DNA of 64,000 bases from Bacillaceae bacterium JMAK1 (GTDB taxonomy: Bacteria; Bacillota; Bacilli; Bacillales; Marinococcaceae). A program made the position numbers and the translations under genes. This document shows, piece by piece, positions 15,501 to 23,365 of this stretch. Where the stretch lies: contig JIBW01000004.1 in the NCBI GenBank assembly GCA_012970285.1, forward strand, positions 124,001 to 188,000. The letters are read 5' to 3'. A model generated the notes under the pieces. It had not been told where the DNA came from. It worked only from the letters and a program-made list of their open reading frames with translations, and searched no databases. How positions within the stretch are numbered: the first letter of the stretch is position 1; every line of letters begins with the position of its first letter.

Positions 15501-16799
15501 GTGATGCGTAACTACCCACTAGCATTTGCAATTGCTTCATCAGCGGCACTTATTCTTGGAGGTTGTACAAATGAGTCAGAGGAGAGTGCTGCACAGTCAA
15601 CGCCAACTGAAGATGGTGAACCGGTAGAGATTGAATTTTGGTATGCGTTTGGTGACAAAATTGGTGAGAACAACGAGGCGCTTGTTGAAGAGTTTAATGC
15701 TTCTCAAGATGACATTGTCGTTAATGCCCATTATCAAGGGGATTATGCTGATCTTCACTCACAGACACAAGCAAGTGTTGCTGCAGGGAATGCTCCGCAC
15801 GTCACGTTAAATGAAATTGCATCAATGGGGGCTTTTGCTGAAGCGGGAATGACTGAGGATTTAACCCCTTATATTGAAAATGATGATGTAGACTTAGATG
15901 ACTTTGTAGATGGGTTAATGGGCAATTCCTATGTGAATGATGGCATCTACGGATTGCCGTATTTAAGAAGTACGCCGATTCTTTACTTAAACAAGACATT
16001 ATTAGAAGAAGAAGGACTGGACCCAGAAGGTCCAAAGACGTGGGAAGAATTTGAGCAATACACAGACGTACTTTCGAATGATGAAGGTCGAGTGGGGATC
16101 ACACTTCCAGTTAACGTCTGGTTCTACGAGGCTTTCGTTAAGCAAAGCGGTGGTTCGGTTTTAAATGAAGATGAGACAGAAGCTACCTTTAATGAAGCAC
16201 CTGGCGTTGAAGCCGTTGAGTACGTTAAAGGGATGTATGACAGTGGTAGCATTAAAGTGCCAACGGGTGATGAAGCAGGTCAAATTGCATTACAAGATTT
16301 CTCAAATCAACAATCTGCAATGGCGTTTAGTTCAACAGCGGATCTCACGAATTACATGTCCATTGCCGAAGAAAACGGCTTTGAATTAAATACCGCTTTT
16401 ATGCCGAAGAACGAACAGTATGGGACGCCTACAGGTGGCGCGAACCTCGTTATGATTTCGAGTCATCCTGAAGAAGAAAAAGCAGCAGCATGGGAATTTA
16501 TTAAATGGATGACTGAACCAGAGCAAACGATAACTGCTAGCCAGAATACAGGGTATTTGCCAATGCGACAATCGGCCATCGAAAGTGATGAGATGCAAGC
16601 CTTGTACGAAGAAGTTCCACAATTTAAAGTTGCTGTCGATCAATTAGAACACGCTGGGCCAAGACCATTAAACGCTAACTATTCAGAGGCACAAAATATC
16701 CTAAGAGATGCAATCACATCTGCACTCATTCAAGAAGACGTTACATCTCAACAAGCACTTGATGAAGCAGCGGAACGGATTAATGGGCTATTGCAATAA
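15501..16799 (+). CDS. ugpB: ABC transporter solute-binding lipoprotein (UgpB-like)
   Basis: A 432-aa family 1 extracellular solute-binding protein anchored by a lipobox (LILGGC, Cys about residue 22), followed by an acidic linker. Segments RSTPILYLNKTLLEEEGLDP, GGANLVMISSHPEEEKAAAWEFI and NTGYLPMRQSAI resemble the sn-glycerol-3-phosphate binding proteins of the UgpB group more than maltose or sugar binders. AAGGAGG at 15488-15494 serves either GTG 15501 (6 nt) or ATG 15504 (9 nt). It completes the order phosphoesterase-ATPase-permease-permease-binding protein and is followed by a terminator. The exact ligand is inferred. Confidence 0.88.
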   Translation: MMRNYPLAFAIASSAALILGGCTNESEESAAQSTPTEDGEPVEIEFWYAFGDKIGENNEALVEEFNASQDDIVVNAHYQGDYADLHSQTQASVAAGNAPHVTLNEIASMGAFAEAGMTEDLTPYIENDDVDLDDFVDGLMGNSYVNDGIYGLPYLRSTPILYLNKTLLEEEGLDPEGPKTWEEFEQYTDVLSNDEGRVGITLPVNVWFYEAFVKQSGGSVLNEDETEATFNEAPGVEAVEYVKGMYDSGSIKVPTGDEAGQIALQDFSNQQSAMAFSSTADLTNYMSIAEENGFELNTAFMPKNEQYGTPTGGANLVMISSHPEEEKAAAWEFIKWMTEPEQTITASQNTGYLPMRQSAIESDEMQALYEEVPQFKVAVDQLEHAGPRPLNANYSEAQNILRDAITSALIQEDVTSQQALDEAAERINGLLQ

Positions 16800-16807
16800 A
16801 ATTTGTA

Positions 16808-16845
16808 AGAAGGAGAGACAGTTCACATGTCCCTCCTTCTTTTTG
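16808..16845 (+). terminator. Terminator of the ugp-type operon
   Basis: AGAAGGAGAGACA pairs with TGTCCCTCCTTCT (one mismatch) and is followed by TTTTG, 9 bp after the stop codon. Confidence 0.9.
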
Positions 16846-17060
16846 TGCTAAAAATATATTTTTCACTACTTTTTGGACATTTATTTCGTCGGACTTGTTC
16901 TGGAGCAAATCTAGAACCCTTTAATACGTAAGGGGTTTCTATCGACCAACATTTTTTACGTTGCAACATAGGTTTGCTTTTGGAGAAAAAGGTTTCTGTA
17001 GACCCACTTAAATCGACTTTGCTAAGCTTCATTTACAAGATTGTGAGGGTGGGAGTGGCG

Positions 17061-17930
17061 ATGGAACAAGAGCGTTATTCTGATTTGAAGCGCGGTGAAC
17101 GAGGGGCATATTTAAGTTTAATCACGTATATCTTATTGGCGGTTGTAAAGATTTGGGTTGCCTACGTTACAAGTTCAGCTGCTCTTCGTGCCGATGGGCT
17201 AAACAATGCAACGGACATTGTCGTTTCAATCGCCGTTTTAATTGGCCTACGTATTTCTCAAAAGCCACCAGACCACAATCATCCTTACGGTCATTTTCGG
17301 GCAGAAACAGTCGCATCACTTGTTGCATCATTTATTATCATGCTAATCGGTTTGCATGTCCTGTTTGAAGCAATGATGAACTTGTTTTCAGGAGAAGTGG
17401 TCAAGCCTGATTTGATGGCGGCTTGGGTCGGTGCAATTAGTTTTGTTGTAATGATGGGTGTCTATCGCTACAACGCCAAGTTAGGAAAACAAATCAAAAG
17501 CCAAGCAATCCAATCCGTTGCAAAAGACAATTTATCTGATGCGCTCGTTAGTGCTGCAGCAACGTTAGGAATTTTAGGTGCACAGTTTGGATTGCCGTGG
17601 TTAGATGTTGTATTAGCGGTCATTGTGGGTGTAATTATTTGTAAAACAGCTTTTGATATCTTTCGTAAAGCAACGTATCACTTAACCGATGGTTTTCAGG
17701 AGCAAGAGTTACAAGCTTTTCGCAAGACGATCCTTTCAGTCAGCGATGTTGAACAAGTCAAAGAAGTAAAAGCGCGTTATTATGGCAGTAGTAGTGCAGT
17801 GGAAGTGGTCATTGCTGTTGATCGTAGACTGGATATTGTAGATGCGCATAACATCTCAACAGCTGTCGAACAACGGATGATTGAAGAACATGAAGCGATT
17901 GGCGTTGTCGTTCACGTTGAACCGTCTTGA
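17061..17930 (+). CDS. mneP: Cation diffusion facilitator, MneP (YeaB) type Mn2+ exporter
   Basis: A 289-aa CDF transporter. Six predicted membrane helices carry the metal site DGLNNATD in helix II and DNLSDA in helix V, joined by the loop PPDHNHPYGHFRAET that is typical of B. subtilis YeaB/MneP. Residues 205-289 form the cytoplasmic dimerisation domain. The match to MneP as I remember it is close throughout, so manganese efflux is likely. The start is ATG 17061, after GAGGGTGGGAG; a longer in-frame start at 16974 has no site. The 3' end overlaps the convergent patatin gene by 19 bp. I did not find a confident MntR site in the 215-bp upstream spacer. Confidence 0.85.
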   Translation: MEQERYSDLKRGERGAYLSLITYILLAVVKIWVAYVTSSAALRADGLNNATDIVVSIAVLIGLRISQKPPDHNHPYGHFRAETVASLVASFIIMLIGLHVLFEAMMNLFSGEVVKPDLMAAWVGAISFVVMMGVYRYNAKLGKQIKSQAIQSVAKDNLSDALVSAAATLGILGAQFGLPWLDVVLAVIVGVIICKTAFDIFRKATYHLTDGFQEQELQAFRKTILSVSDVEQVKEVKARYYGSSSAVEVVIAVDRRLDIVDAHNISTAVEQRMIEEHEAIGVVVHVEPS

Positions 17931-18841
17931 GTGTTTTCCAATTTGCGTTTTTGTTTATGCACTTCAAAATCCCATTTCGAAAGAAATTTCACAGCGGAAT
18001 CGTAGCCTGATTGGTAAAGAAAGGCGAGCATGTCTTCTGTTAAATCAAAGTCTGTAGCGGTAATATCACCGGTTGGAATCTTAATGGTACGATCAGATGT
18101 GGATGCGGTAAAGTACTTCATATCATGAGCTTGCATCATCGTTTTGAAGATGCTTTTGGCAAGGTGAATAGGAGTTGCAATGGTTGCTTGTACATGAACT
18201 TCATCTTTTACAAAATGGAATCCGAACGTTGGGAACTCAGGATTCTCACGGTCAAATAACCATATCGGAAAATTACTCAAAATCCCTCCATCAATGATGT
18301 AGGATTTTTTGGAGTTGTTTGTACGCCAAACGACAGGACGATAAAAGAATGGAAGTGACGTACTCATTGCAATCGCTTTTGAAATGTTAAACTGCTCAAT
18401 GTCAATTCCATAACGATCAAGGTCATCAGGAAATACAATCATTTGACCGTTCGTAATATCTGAAGCAATGATCTTTAGTCGTTCGTCAGGTAAGTCTGCA
18501 AAGGTTTGCACACCTTTAGATAATAGACGTTCATGAATCCATTGTTCCAAGTAATGGTTGTTGTAGAATCCTAGATGAACAAATAAATGAATCACGTTCC
18601 CAATAATCGGTATGCGATTGAGCCATGTGCGCCCTTTAAGTTGGTGATAGTCAAAGTCGAGAAGCAACTTTCGGATTTCTTGACTTGAATATCCAGCAGC
18701 AAGGAGTGCAGCGATAATTGAGCCGACAGAAGTTCCTGCTAACCGGACCCATTCAACATCATGTTCTTCCATAGCTTGAAGAGCACCTGCAAACGCGATT
18801 CCACGAATGCCTCCACCTTCAAAAACGCCATCTGCTTTCAT
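17912..18841 (-). CDS. Patatin-like phospholipase (YqhO-like)
   Basis: A 309-aa patatin-domain protein. The oxyanion hole GGGIRG (residues about 9-14), the nucleophile elbow GTSVGS (catalytic Ser) and the catalytic Asp in DGGILSNFP form a complete Ser-Asp dyad. Bacterial members are lipid acyl hydrolases. The ATG at 18841 has GAGGTGA upstream; the GTG at 18850 lies inside that site. It overlaps the mneP-type gene tail-to-tail by 19 bp. No signal peptide. Confidence 0.88.
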   Translation of the reverse strand: MKADGVFEGGGIRGIAFAGALQAMEEHDVEWVRLAGTSVGSIIAALLAAGYSSQEIRKLLLDFDYHQLKGRTWLNRIPIIGNVIHLFVHLGFYNNHYLEQWIHERLLSKGVQTFADLPDERLKIIASDITNGQMIVFPDDLDRYGIDIEQFNISKAIAMSTSLPFFYRPVVWRTNNSKKSYIIDGGILSNFPIWLFDRENPEFPTFGFHFVKDEVHVQATIATPIHLAKSIFKTMMQAHDMKYFTASTSDRTIKIPTGDITATDFDLTEDMLAFLYQSGYDSAVKFLSKWDFEVHKQKRKLENTQDGST

Positions 18842-18965
18842 AGAGTTCACCTCATTTTTTTAGCATATGCTCATCCCATAAAGGTAAATGCAGAAAGTAT
18901 ATGAAACAGTTTATCGAGAAATGGGTGAAAAGATTGTCAAATTATACGAATAACGAAGAGGGATC

Positions 18966-18992
18966 CATTATTGAATTTTTAATTCAATAATG
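18966..18992 (+). promoter_or_regulatory. 27-bp perfect palindrome, candidate upstream activator site
   Basis: CATTATTGAATT and AATTCAATAATG are exact inverted repeats around TTT. The centre lies about 60 bp upstream of the -24 element of the sigma-54-type promoter at 19038. This is where enhancer-binding proteins can act. It could equally be a repressor operator. The spacer upstream of 22144 carries a related sequence (AATAATTCAATTTTGA). Confidence 0.5.
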
Positions 18993-19021
18993 AGTTAGCG
19001 ATTCATTAGTAATGCCTTTGT

Positions 19022-19035
19022 CGTAAGCGCTTTCA
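19022..19035 (+). promoter_or_regulatory. CcpA catabolite-response element (cre)
   Basis: CGTAAGCGCTTTCA matches the cre consensus TGWAARCGYTWNCW in 13 of 14 positions. It ends 2 bp before the -24 element at 19038, so bound CcpA would probably interfere with the promoter, that is, glucose repression of the TRAP transporter operon. Confidence 0.7.
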
Positions 19036-19037
19036 TT

Positions 19038-19053
19038 TGGAATGGATTTTGCA
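19038..19053 (+). promoter_or_regulatory. Sigma-54 (SigL) -24/-12 promoter of the TRAP operon
   Basis: TGGAATGGATTTTGCA fits TGGCAYGNNNNTTGCW with one change (C to A). The GG and GC dinucleotides are separated by exactly 10 bp as required. It lies 37 bp before the GTG start of the solute-binding gene. Two similar elements lie in front of the acyl-CoA dehydrogenase genes. Confidence 0.7.
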
Positions 19054-19089
19054 TCTACTGTTATACAGATAGAAAGGAGGAGGATGAAG

Positions 19090-20106
19090 GTGAGTAGGAT
19101 TAAGCTTGGAGTTGGGTTACTTACATGTAGTTTAGTGTTAAGTTCTTGCCAGATAGGCGGTGAACGTAGTGATTATCAACATGCACACATTTCAGGACCG
19201 ACAGGATCGGGGTGGTACCCTCTGTCGACGTTATTCTCTGATATATGGCTTGATGAAATTGATGAACTGCAAGTGACGGTTGTTGAAGGTGGGGCAATTG
19301 GGAACATTCGTGAAGTTAATACGGCACGAGACGTACAATCAGGGTTTGCCTTTGCTTCAGATTTCATTGATGCACTGAATGGTCGAGGTGCTTTTGAAGG
19401 GGAGCCTCAAGAAAATGTACGAGCACTGGGCGCTTTTTATCCGACAATGTGGAATTTCGCGGTACTTGAGAACAGTCCGTATGAGTCACTCGATGATGTG
19501 CTCATGCACGGGGCGGATGCAATTAACGGCAACCCTGGTGATGCGAGTGAAGCGACATTCCGTAGAGTGTTTGAAGCGATGGGTTATGACCATGAGGTTT
19601 TAGATGAAGAACATGATGTAGGTATCAGTTATGGCGGCTACGGGGATGCAGCCAATCAACTTCGAGACGGATTGATCGATCTTACGGTACAAGGCGGTGG
19701 ACCTGGAGTGCCCGCGTTAACAGAGGTTGATGCGATGCGTCCACTTAGGTTGTTGGAAATTCCTGATGATGTTCTTGAAGAGCTTGAAGAAGGTGGATAT
19801 GGGTATTCTACTGATTTAAGTATTCCAGCAGGAACGTACTCGAATCAAACGGAAGATGTGAATACCGTCGCAAGCTGGGCGATGATGGTCGTTAATAAAG
19901 ATATGAATGAAGATCTCGTGTATGAGATGACAAAACAAATTTGGGAACACGTCGAACGAGTTCAAGAAGAACAACCGAGTCGTGGTGCTTGGTTTGATCC
20001 TGAGATGGCAGTTAGTGTGATTGATGATCCTGAGGAGAACTTCCACCCCGGTGCACTTCGTTATTATGAGGAGGTTGGTGCATTTGAAGGGGGGAGTGAG
20101 TCGTGA
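19090..20106 (+). CDS. TAXI family TRAP transporter solute-binding lipoprotein
   Basis: A 338-aa protein with a lipoprotein signal (LTCSLVLSSC, Cys about 19) and the TAXI-type fold: GPTGSGWYPLSTLFSDI at the N-terminus, VVEGGAIGNIREVN, and a ligand region with GGYGDAANQLRDG. TAXI proteins deliver carboxylates to a fused TRAP permease using the ion gradient. The start is GTG 19090: the tract AAAGGAGGAGG ends 6 nt upstream, while the ATG at 19084 abuts it too closely. The mature part is strongly acidic. It overlaps the permease gene by 4 bp. Neighbouring acyl-CoA genes suggest a carboxylic acid ligand. Confidence 0.88.
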   Translation: MSRIKLGVGLLTCSLVLSSCQIGGERSDYQHAHISGPTGSGWYPLSTLFSDIWLDEIDELQVTVVEGGAIGNIREVNTARDVQSGFAFASDFIDALNGRGAFEGEPQENVRALGAFYPTMWNFAVLENSPYESLDDVLMHGADAINGNPGDASEATFRRVFEAMGYDHEVLDEEHDVGISYGGYGDAANQLRDGLIDLTVQGGGPGVPALTEVDAMRPLRLLEIPDDVLEELEEGGYGYSTDLSIPAGTYSNQTEDVNTVASWAMMVVNKDMNEDLVYEMTKQIWEHVERVQEEQPSRGAWFDPEMAVSVIDDPEENFHPGALRYYEEVGAFEGGSES

Positions 20107-22088
20107 CGAATAAACTAAAGCTAACGCCAGATGGAAAAATAGATTTAAAAGTTGCAGAAGAAAAGAATAATACAGACATCGAACGTGCGTTTAATAACCC
20201 TGATGGAGAAGTAGGCTGGAGAAGAATTCGACGTTTCATTATTGCGGCGATTGCGATTGGACTCGCCATATACGTTCTTTATTATGCAGCGTATGGTGGA
20301 TTTCCCGCATGGCAACATCGCGCCATCTTCACCTCAATCGGATTAATTCTCTGTTTTGCTTGTTTTCCGTATAAAAAGGGGAAAAAACAAGGTCACTTGC
20401 TTTTTGACGTATTGCCTTTAGTATTATCGATTTTCTTATTGATTCATGCGTTTTTAGCTTATCCCGACATTGCACTACGTCAGGGAGCATCATCAATGTT
20501 CGATCAGATTGTCGCAACATTAATGATTTTCTTAATTATTGAAGGTGTTCGCCGTACGATCGGTCATGCGATGGCGATTTTGGCACTTTTCTTTTGGGCG
20601 TATATTTTTATTGGTCCGCTTTTTCCAGGAATTCTAGGTCACCAAGGCTTTAGCTATGGAAGAATGACGGATGCATTGTTTATTACGACCAATGGTATTT
20701 TTAGTGACCCTATTTATGTTGCTTCTACTGTACTCATTATCTTCTTGATTTTCGCAGCGTTTATGATGCGTACAGGAGTTGGGCAGTTTTTCATTGAGTT
20801 TGCCTTTGCGTTAACAGGTCGTATTCGTGGGGGCCCGGCATTGGCATCAGTTCTTTCCAGTGGATTGCTTGCGACCATTACTGGGAACGGGGCAGCAAAT
20901 GCTTCGATGACAGGCCCATTTACAATTCCGCTTATGAAGCAAGTTGGCTATAACCGTACATTTGCAGCTGGGGTAGAGGCCGTATCTTCTCAAGGTGGAC
21001 AAATTATGCCACCAATCATGGGCGCAGCAGCCTTTGTTATGGCAGAGTTTACAGGCATTCCGTACATTGAAATTGCGGCATACGCATTAATACCAGCGTT
21101 GTTGTTCTTCACCGTAGTAGGTGCGGTTATTTATTTCCAAGCAAGGAGACTCGGTTTAGAAGGTATTCCAAGAAAACAACTTCCAAATTTGAAGCATATT
21201 TTACTGACAAAAGGCTATTTAATTATTCCACTTGTGTTGATTATCGTGTTAATGGTATTAGGAACTAGCCCGATGAGAGCAGGGCTTTGGGCATTAGGTT
21301 CAGTGATTGTACTTAGTCTATTCAGAAAAGAAAGTCGATTGAACTTACTCTCTGTTTTAGCTGCACTTGAGGCAGGAATAAAAAATGCAATTCCTACAGT
21401 CATGGCCTGTGCGGGAGCAGGAATTATTGCAGGTTCAGTTATTATGACTGGACTAGGAATGAGCTTTTCTAGATTCGCCATTGATTTGTCAGGCGGTCAA
21501 CTGCTTCCGATGCTTCTCATGATTATGGTCGCTTGTATCATACTTGGAATGGGTATGCCGACAGTATCTGCATACGTCATTTTAGCAACAGTAGCAGCAG
21601 GTGCACTCGTACAACTAGATGTTCCAGTAATTGTTGCGCATTTCTTTGTATTCTACTTTGGGATCTTTTCTGGAATTACGCCACCAGTTGCGATTACGTC
21701 CTTTATTACGGCAGGGATTGCGGGTAGTAATCCACTTAAAACGTCTGTTTACTCGTTACGAATTGGGATGGCAGGATTTATTCTTCCGTATATGCTCGTT
21801 TACAATCCTGCACTTTCGTTAGAAGGCAGTACGTTTGACATTGTGTTTGGTATTTTCACAGCAACGTTAGGTCTTGTTGCCTTTGCTGCCTTTGTTGAAG
21901 GTTGTGTGTTAAAACGAGTGAATATCGTCGAACGTCTAATTCTTCTTGTTTCAGCGATCTTGCTCGTATATCAAGAGATTTATACCGATCTCATTGGAAT
22001 TGCACTCGTTATTGGAATCTTTGTCTATCAATGGAAGAAGGGGAATTCTACCAACGTTAAGGCGAGTAATCAATCACTAGATCAATAA
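20103..22088 (+). CDS. TRAP transporter fused DctQM permease (TAXI type)
   Basis: A 661-aa permease: a cytosolic N-terminal segment of about 40 residues, then roughly 16-18 hydrophobic helices. The first four to five correspond to DctQ and the rest to DctM. Typical DctM segments GNGAANASMTGPFTIPLMK, SSQGGQIMPPIMGAAAF and GMGMPTVSAYVILATVAAG are clear. It starts at GTG 20103, overlapping the binding-protein stop (GTGA). It ends 113 bp before the next gene, which has its own sigma-54-type promoter. It should work with the lipoprotein upstream in sodium- or proton-driven uptake. Confidence 0.92.
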   Translation: MTNKLKLTPDGKIDLKVAEEKNNTDIERAFNNPDGEVGWRRIRRFIIAAIAIGLAIYVLYYAAYGGFPAWQHRAIFTSIGLILCFACFPYKKGKKQGHLLFDVLPLVLSIFLLIHAFLAYPDIALRQGASSMFDQIVATLMIFLIIEGVRRTIGHAMAILALFFWAYIFIGPLFPGILGHQGFSYGRMTDALFITTNGIFSDPIYVASTVLIIFLIFAAFMMRTGVGQFFIEFAFALTGRIRGGPALASVLSSGLLATITGNGAANASMTGPFTIPLMKQVGYNRTFAAGVEAVSSQGGQIMPPIMGAAAFVMAEFTGIPYIEIAAYALIPALLFFTVVGAVIYFQARRLGLEGIPRKQLPNLKHILLTKGYLIIPLVLIIVLMVLGTSPMRAGLWALGSVIVLSLFRKESRLNLLSVLAALEAGIKNAIPTVMACAGAGIIAGSVIMTGLGMSFSRFAIDLSGGQLLPMLLMIMVACIILGMGMPTVSAYVILATVAAGALVQLDVPVIVAHFFVFYFGIFSGITPPVAITSFITAGIAGSNPLKTSVYSLRIGMAGFILPYMLVYNPALSLEGSTFDIVFGIFTATLGLVAFAAFVEGCVLKRVNIVERLILLVSAILLVYQEIYTDLIGIALVIGIFVYQWKKGNSTNVKASNQSLDQ

Positions 22089-22143
22089 TTCAATTTTGAC
22101 TTGATGAGTATGCTCCTTATGCAGAGCGATCGCTACCTAAGGG

Positions 22144-22159
22144 TGGCATCGTTTTTGCA
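22144..22159 (+). promoter_or_regulatory. Sigma-54 (SigL) -24/-12 promoter of the acyl-CoA dehydrogenase operon
   Basis: TGGCATCGTTTTTGCA matches TGGCAYGNNNNTTGCW except for C at the last position of the -24 block, with the correct 10-bp GG-to-GC spacing. It lies 43 bp before the ATG at 22202. Confidence 0.78.
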
Positions 22160-22201
22160 TTATATTTAACCAGATTCAGATTACTTGAGGAGGAATTTTT
22201 A

Positions 22202-23365
22202 ATGGATTTTAAGTTAAGCGAAGAAAATTTACAAATGAAAACGATGATTCGTAATTTCGTAGATAAAGAGGTTGACCCTTATGCGAATGAAATCGAAGAA
22301 ACTGAAGAAATTCCCGCTCATCTTCTTGAAAAGGCTAAAGAGCTCGGATTATTCGGTTTAAGCATTCCTGAAGAGTACGGTGGAATCGGTCTAAACACTG
22401 TCGGGAAGTGTACGGTCTTAGAGCAGCTAGGCAGAACGCACAACGCGTATGTGTCATTAATTGGAGCACATACTGGGATCGGAAGTATGGGAATCGTGCG
22501 CCTTGCAAACGAACACCTCAAGGAAAAATACTTACCTGACCTTGCATCAGGAAATAAAATTGCCTGTTTTGCACTGAGTGAGCCAGGTGCAGGATCAGAC
22601 GCTACGAACCTCTCCACAACTGCTGAAAAAAGAGGCGATCACTGGATTTTAAATGGGACAAAGCATTTCATAACGAACGCCCCGTTTGCTGATGTCTTCA
22701 CTGTCTTTGCGTTGACGGATCGTGAAAAAGGTGCGAAAGGTGGCATTACAGCCTTTGTTGTAGAACGTGACTTCCCAGGAATTACAATCGGCAAGCCGGA
22801 TAAGAAAATGGGACTTAGAGGTTCAAAAACAGCTCAAGTTGTCTTTGAAAACTGTGAAGTACCTGCTGAAAATGTAATCGGTGAAGTAGGCATGGGGTAT
22901 GTTAGTGCTTTGACAATTCTTGGTGAAGGTCGAGTTGGCCTTGGCGCTCGTTCCGTTGGGTCATGTGACAAACTTATCGAGTTATCAACAGAGTATGCGC
23001 TTGAACGTAAGCAGTTCGGAAAGCCGATTGCTGACCAACAAGCCGTGCAATTTATGCTTGCTGATATGAAAACGGAAACAGAAGCTGCTCGTTCTTTAAC
23101 CTATCGTGGTGCTTGGCTTCTTGACCAAGGAGAGAAAGCGATTCAAGAATGCTCAATGGCGAAATTGTTCGCAACAGATGTGTACAACCGTGTTGCTGAT
23201 AAGGCAGTTCAAATCCATGGTGGTATGGGTTATATGGCAGAGTATCCTGCTGAACGTTACTATCGAGACGCAAGAATTACGAAGATTTATGAAGGGACGA
23301 ATGAAATTCAACGAGTAATCATTGCAAAGCAGTTACTTAAACAACAAGCAAAGGTTACGAACTAA
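22202..23365 (+). CDS. Acyl-CoA dehydrogenase
   Basis: A 387-aa FAD enzyme catalysing alpha,beta-dehydrogenation of acyl-CoA and passing electrons to ETF. Signature 1 is CFALSEPGAGSDATNLSTTA. Signature 2, near the C-terminus, is QIHGGMGYMAEYPAERYYRD followed by ITKIYEGTNEIQR, whose Glu (YEGTNE) is the usual catalytic base. The length fits short- and branched-chain enzymes (MmgC/BCAD). AGGAGGA precedes the ATG. The next gene begins at the base after its stop codon, so they form one operon. A second acyl-CoA dehydrogenase lies at 25503-26633. Confidence 0.92.
   Translation: MDFKLSEENLQMKTMIRNFVDKEVDPYANEIEETEEIPAHLLEKAKELGLFGLSIPEEYGGIGLNTVGKCTVLEQLGRTHNAYVSLIGAHTGIGSMGIVRLANEHLKEKYLPDLASGNKIACFALSEPGAGSDATNLSTTAEKRGDHWILNGTKHFITNAPFADVFTVFALTDREKGAKGGITAFVVERDFPGITIGKPDKKMGLRGSKTAQVVFENCEVPAENVIGEVGMGYVSALTILGEGRVGLGARSVGSCDKLIELSTEYALERKQFGKPIADQQAVQFMLADMKTETEAARSLTYRGAWLLDQGEKAIQECSMAKLFATDVYNRVADKAVQIHGGMGYMAEYPAERYYRDARITKIYEGTNEIQRVIIAKQLLKQQAKVTN

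Noticed and set aside
20103-22088. Suspicion of a gene fusion error in the TRAP permease
   Set aside because: Fused DctQM permeases of this length are normal for TAXI-type systems.
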